Of a DNA stretch of 9,687 bases, positions 7,532 to 9,687 are shown piece by piece; the stretch's first letter is position 1, and each line of letters begins with the position of its first letter. A model generated the notes under the pieces. That model was not told where the DNA came from. It did no database searches and saw only the letters and a program-made list of their open reading frames with translations. This DNA comes from Treponema sp. (GTDB taxonomy: Bacteria; Spirochaetota; Spirochaetia; Treponematales; Breznakiellaceae), in contig JAISOR010000225.1 of assembly GCA_031275535.1 (NCBI GenBank), positions 1 to 9,687 of the forward strand, written 5' to 3'. The position numbers and the translations under genes were made by a program.

Positions 7532-7633
7532 GTCGATCCCTTAGCCGGGCAATAGCGCAGTTGGTTTAGCGTACAAGTATGGGGGACTTGGGGTCCCCGG
7601 GTCAAATCCGGGTTGCCCGACTAAGGGATCGAC
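7532..7633. repeat. 13-bp inverted repeat flanking tRNA-Pro and extending its acceptor stem
   Basis: GTCGATCCCTTAG (7532-7544) is the exact reverse complement of 7621-7633. Together with the 7-bp acceptor stem and one C/A mismatch (7545 against the discriminator at 7620), the pre-tRNA could form a nearly continuous 21-pair helix. No T-run follows, so this is not a plain terminator. Confidence 0.9.
7546..7620 (+). tRNA. tRNA-Pro (anticodon GGG), with unusual T-loop
   Basis: A 75-base cloverleaf. The acceptor is CGGGCAA/TTGCCCG with the C1-G72 pair typical of bacterial tRNA-Pro, D-stem GCGC/GCGT (one G-U), anticodon stem CAAGT/ACTTG with loop ATGGGGG (anticodon GGG, G37), variable loop GGGTC, T-stem CCCGG/CCGGG, discriminator A, no encoded CCA. 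The T-loop reads GTCAAAT, so the near-universal T54 is G, and position 38 is also G. Folding is otherwise sound. It may be a functional but divergent tRNA or one beginning to decay. It is embedded in a 13-bp inverted repeat (7532-7544 and 7621-7633). Confidence 0.82.
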
Positions 7634-7652
7634 CGCCAGGAAAAGCCTCATT
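7603..7652 (+). repeat. Direct repeat copy A (tRNA-Pro 3' end plus downstream flank)
   Basis: This 50-base stretch begins in the T-loop of tRNA-Pro and runs 32 bases past its end. It matches 7808-7856 with two substitutions and one single-base indel; the first 22 bases are identical. The copies are offset by 205 bases. Confidence 0.95.
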
Positions 7653-7691
7653 AGACGAGAAATATCCTAAATACTGAAACAAGCGGATTTG

Positions 7692-7804
7692 AACCGGAGT
7701 GCCGTGCCCCGGAAAGGCGCAAGCCTTGGAGGGGCTGGGGCGCAAGGATGCGCCCCAAGGCACGGAGGCGGGCTGGAGGGCGTTTGCCGGAGCAAACGAC
7801 CGGA
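7692..7804. repeat. Multi-hairpin GC-rich element between the tRNA-Pro end copies
   Basis: Three compact stem-loops lie in series. First, GCCCC/GGGGC (7706-7710, 7731-7735) encloses AAGGC/GCCTT with a GCAA tetraloop, the two stems separated by a symmetrical GGA/GGA internal loop. Second, TGGGGCGCA/TGCGCCCCA (7736-7744, 7749-7757) is a perfect 9-bp stem with a 4-base loop. Third, CGTTTGC/GCAAACG (7781-7787, 7792-7798) has a CGGA loop. A closing CCGT/ACGG (7702-7705, 7762-7765) would join the first two into a three-way junction. It is either a repeat-family element or a structured RNA. No reading frame in it looks coding. Confidence 0.7.
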
Positions 7805-7807
7805 AGC

Positions 7808-7856
7808 CAAATCCGGGTTGCCCGACTAAAGGATCGATCGCCGGAAAAGCCTCATT
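7808..7856 (+). repeat. Direct repeat copy B (partial tRNA-Pro 3' end)
   Basis: This second copy of the tRNA-Pro 3' end holds the last 17 bases of the gene (T-loop end, 3' T-stem arm, acceptor strand, discriminator) and then downstream flank. The 5' half of the tRNA is absent, so this is a fragment, not a gene. Such a duplication is what integration at a tRNA 3' end leaves, although here the repeat continues well beyond the tRNA end. Confidence 0.92.
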
Positions 7857-7985
7857 TAAACGGGATGAGTTATTGAAAAATGATGTAAATGAGACAATAA
7901 AAATAATAAATCTTGTAGAAGCCGATGAGTACAAAGGATATACATCTACGGTCGTTTTTACCAACACCAATTATATACAGAAAAA
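7857..7985 (+). other. AT-rich island, possible remnant of a foreign coding sequence
   Basis: Between the GC-rich repeat copy B and the next GC-rich palindromes lies about 130 bases of strikingly AT-rich DNA. One + frame is open through it and reads like ordinary protein (for example NLVEADEYKGYTSTVVFTN) with AT-rich codons unlike the neighbouring genes. It has no ATG start in that frame and no clear ribosome site, and it continues into the GC-rich palindromes as nonsense-like residues. I do not recognise the peptide. It may be a decayed gene fragment, or chance. Confidence 0.3.
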
Positions 7986-7993
7986 AAGGAAAG

Positions 7994-8047
7994 GGGCGGC
8001 GGCCCATAGCAGGACTGCTAGCCCGCCCTGGTCCCGTTCCCGGGCGG
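7994..8047. repeat. GC-rich palindrome cluster with alternative pairings
   Basis: TAGCAG/CTGCTA (8007-8012, 8015-8020) forms an inner inverted repeat. CCGCCC (8023-8028) can pair either with GGGCGG upstream (7994-7999, enclosing the inner repeat) or with GGGCGG downstream (8042-8047). The two structures exclude each other. Function unknown; no gene is visible here. Confidence 0.55.
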
Positions 8048-8090
8048 CGGGGCCGGGGATAACTTTGCCTGTTTTTTGCCATAAGGGGGC

Positions 8091-8118
8091 TTTAAATTAT
8101 AAACATTGTCAATATAAT
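8091..8118 (+). promoter_or_regulatory. Candidate promoter of the CheY-like gene
   Basis: TTTAAA (8091-8096) is followed after 16 bases by an exact TATAAT (8113-8118). The predicted start near 8125 would give a leader of about 118 bases containing a nine-T run (8131-8139) and the strong hairpin at 8161-8180. A second TATAAT stands at 8188-8193 but has no recognisable -35 box. Confidence 0.45.
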
Positions 8119-8160
8119 GGAATAATTGGATTTTTTTTTGATTCGAAGCCGGGTCGCATA

Positions 8161-8180
8161 CCCCGCCCTTCAGGGCGGGG
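8161..8180. repeat. Perfect 8-bp GC hairpin, similar to an IS200/IS605-family right end
   Basis: CCCCGCCC (8161-8168), a TTCA loop and GGGCGGGG (8173-8180) are followed by AGAGTCA (8181-8187). A perfect C/G-rich stem with a TTCA loop, followed by GAG-(n)-TCA, is the familiar look of the 3' end of IS200/IS605 elements and of TnpB-associated RNAs. No transposase or TnpB coding sequence is present, so at most this is a solitary end or a small derivative. It has no T-run on the + side. Confidence 0.45.
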
Positions 8181-8242
8181 AGAGTCATATAATGGGCGGT
8201 CCTCTCAAAAAAACGGACGGTCTTAAATACGGGAGAGATGCT

Positions 8243-8614
8243 ATGATAAAAAATGTGCTGGTTGTAGATGATTCCCGCATTATGAGAAATATAGTAAAAA
8301 ATACCTTTTTACAGATGAAAATCCCCTGCGAATTTGTGGAAGCCGCTGATGGAGAGGAGGCTTTACAAAAACTGCGGCTGCAGAAGATCCATCTGGTTCT
8401 TCTGGATTGGAATATGCCCAAGCTTTCGGGGCTTGATTTTATTAAAACGGTTCGGAAGATGGATGATTACAAGGATCTGCCCATTATCATGGTCACCAGT
8501 GAAGCGGCAAAATACAATGTGATCGACGCCATAGACTCGGGGGCAACCGATTACATCGTTAAGCCGATAAACGAAAAGGTCTTTTTTGATAAAATTTCCC
8601 AAATCGCTTTCTAA
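8243..8614 (+). CDS. Single-domain CheY-like response regulator
   Basis: A 123-residue protein consisting only of a receiver domain, acting as a diffusible phospho-acceptor in two-component or chemotaxis signalling. The complete active site is visible: acidic pair D9 D10 in VVDDS, phospho-acceptor D55 in LLDWNMP (the same DWNMP as enterobacterial CheY), T85 in MVTSE and K107 in IVKPI, with Y104 at the CheY switch-aromatic position. There is no output domain. Start ATG 8243 has GGAG (8232-8235) seven bases upstream; the longer in-frame extension to 8126 runs through palindromic non-coding DNA and is rejected. A membrane sensor gene follows 82 bases on, a plausible partner. The cheY symbol is withheld because many paralogues share this form. 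Confidence 0.93.
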   Translation: MIKNVLVVDDSRIMRNIVKNTFLQMKIPCEFVEAADGEEALQKLRLQKIHLVLLDWNMPKLSGLDFIKTVRKMDDYKDLPIIMVTSEAAKYNVIDAIDSGATDYIVKPINEKVFFDKISQIAF

Positions 8615-8615
8615 A

Positions 8616-8668
8616 CAGCATGGATGCTGCGTAGTCCAATCTGCAATCCAATCTGCAAAACCATGCTG
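8616..8668. repeat. Tandem 12-mer inside competing inverted repeats, cheY-like/sensor intergenic
   Basis: TCCAATCTGCAA occurs twice in perfect tandem (8635-8646, 8647-8658). It is enclosed by CAGCATGG (8616-8623) and CCATGCTG (8661-8668). CAGCAT (8616-8621) can instead pair locally with ATGCTG (8624-8629). It lies just after the response-regulator stop. There is no T-run, so it is not an obvious terminator. Confidence 0.8.
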
Positions 8669-8696
8669 AATTTGAACCAGTAGAAGGATGTATAGT

Positions 8697-9687
8697 ATGG
8701 CAAATTCAAAGGGTAAGAAGGAAAAGGGGCAAAACCTTTTATTCCAATTCAATGTATTTTGCGTCCTCTTTATACTGGCGATTATTTCGGTAACCGCGGT
8801 CACCGCCCTGCAGCAGATTAGCGTGGTCACCGCCATGTTTTGCGCCCGCATCGGGCTTCCGGTTACCGATCAAGTGGCGGCCTTTATCGACGGTGATAAG
8901 TTTGAGGAATTAAGCCGTACCCTGGATGCCAATGATCCCTATTATGAAGAAGTCCGGCGGAAGATGCTTGCCCTAAAGGAGAGCGTTGACTGTCTCTATC
9001 TGTATACCATGGCGCCGGTTTCGGAGCAGATCTTCAATTTTATCATAGACGGTTCCAGCCCCACGGACGACGTAGATTTTTCCCACCTGGGAACCCCGGA
9101 CGACGTCAGTGATTACGGCGCCGTCTTTATGCGGACCCTTACGACCAAGACCTCCCAATTCGGGACCCTGGAAAATGACGATGTATGGGGCTGGCTCATA
9201 TCGACCTATACGCCCATCCTCAATTCCCGGGGCGAGGCGGTGGGCATAATCGGCTGCGATTTTGAGGCGGGCGCGGTGTTTCAGGAGCTTTGGCTGCAGA
9301 TACTGCGGCAGGCCATCCTGCCGGTGATTATTATCTTTGCCGGCCTGGGGCTCTACTTTCCCATGATCCGGGGGATCAATAAGCTTACGGGAGATCTTAA
9401 ATCCGAACGGGACGAAATTACCGCCATGAAGGATAACCTCAAGGTAGGTCTTTTCCTGATGAACCGGGATTATATCATCCAGCCCCAGTATTCCAAGGCC
9501 CTGGAAAAGGTGCTTGGCGATGCCAGCCTGCAGGGAAAGAATTTTATAGATCTGTTAAGTAATTCCCTGAGTGAAAAAGAACGGGAGTCCCTTAAAAAAT
9601 ATTTTAAGATGTTCCAAAAAAAATCCTTTAAACAGGACATGCTGGACGAGCTTAATCCCCTGACGGAATTCAAATACATCCATCCGG
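8697..9687 (+). CDS. Membrane sensor protein with Cache-like extracytoplasmic domain, 3' end outside window
   Basis: The frame is open to the window edge (330 codons seen). Residues 17-38 form a first membrane helix and about 205-223 a second, bracketing an extracytoplasmic sensor of about 165 residues. That region ends in GWLISTYTPILNSRGEAVGI, followed by a GCDFEA strand, the hallmark of Cache-type small-ligand domains. A charged helical linker (about 228-248) leads to a PAS-like segment (LKVGLFLMNRDYIIQPQYS, 248-266) and a helical continuation. The missing C-terminus is probably a histidine kinase or other output domain, but this cannot be seen. Start ATG 8697 has AGGA (8685-8688) eight bases upstream; an in-frame ATG at 8688 lacks room for a ribosome site. 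It follows the CheY-like gene and probably works with it. Confidence 0.85.
   Translation, partial: MANSKGKKEKGQNLLFQFNVFCVLFILAIISVTAVTALQQISVVTAMFCARIGLPVTDQVAAFIDGDKFEELSRTLDANDPYYEEVRRKMLALKESVDCLYLYTMAPVSEQIFNFIIDGSSPTDDVDFSHLGTPDDVSDYGAVFMRTLTTKTSQFGTLENDDVWGWLISTYTPILNSRGEAVGIIGCDFEAGAVFQELWLQILRQAILPVIIIFAGLGLYFPMIRGINKLTGDLKSERDEITAMKDNLKVGLFLMNRDYIIQPQYSKALEKVLGDASLQGKNFIDLLSNSLSEKERESLKKYFKMFQKKSFKQDMLDELNPLTEFKYIHP

Noticed and set aside
7653..7807. Integron attC site (treponemes can carry integrons)
   Set aside because: The hairpins lack the expected RYYYAAC and GTTRRRY core-site pair in the right positions, and no gene cassette or integron integrase is nearby.
7603..7856. CRISPR-like repeat
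   Set aside because: There are only two copies, 205 bases apart, and they are explained by duplication of the tRNA-Pro end.
7699..8226. A 175-codon + frame across the tRNA-Pro downstream region
   Set aside because: It runs through perfect hairpins, the tRNA-end repeat and a candidate promoter, and its composition changes abruptly. It is open by chance; only the AT-rich middle part reads like protein and is noted separately.
8126..8242. N-terminal extension of the CheY-like protein to an upstream ATG
   Set aside because: The extension is translated from palindromic DNA. The internal ATG at 8243 has a proper ribosome site and starts exactly at the receiver fold.

Overview
The window is a piece of bacterial chromosome, visibly GC-rich in its genes. 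It most resembles a spirochaete of the Treponema group. That assignment is an inference from the style of several proteins (pseudo-receiver/PilZ protein, single-domain CheY-like regulator followed by a large membrane sensor, TVP38-type membrane protein, treponeme-like export protein) and was not tested by any search. No complete mobile element, CRISPR array or defence system is visible.

Layout. (1) 1-521: 3' part of a TVP38/TMEM64 (VTT) membrane protein, + strand. (2) 538-2270, - strand: a two-gene operon made of an exported protein of unknown function and a pseudo-receiver/PilZ protein whose start overlaps the preceding stop (ATGA). (3) 2353-7234, + strand: mfd (transcription-repair coupling factor), a HAD hydrolase and a PlsC-type acyltransferase, closely spaced and probably co-transcribed. 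(4) 7267-7620: divergent tRNA-Val(TAC), - strand, and tRNA-Pro(GGG), + strand, with matched promoters on either side of a perfect 12-bp inverted repeat. (5) 7621-8242: more than 600 bases without a convincing gene. It holds a duplicated tRNA-Pro 3' end, a multi-hairpin element, an AT-rich island and GC-rich palindromes, one of which looks like the right end of an IS200/IS605-family element. (6) 8243 to the window end: a CheY-like regulator, then a membrane sensor with a Cache-like extracytoplasmic domain that runs off the window. This sensor frame is open to the edge.

The protein genes are mostly housekeeping (DNA repair, phospholipid synthesis) plus signalling (c-di-GMP-type PilZ, CheY-like receiver, Cache sensor). 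The part most worth a second look is the tRNA-Pro locus. The tRNA has an unusual T-loop, is flanked by a 13-bp inverted repeat that extends its acceptor stem, and its 3' end plus downstream flank is repeated 205 bp away with a highly structured insert between the copies. This looks like a scar of insertion or duplication at a tRNA gene, possibly a small structured repeat element.
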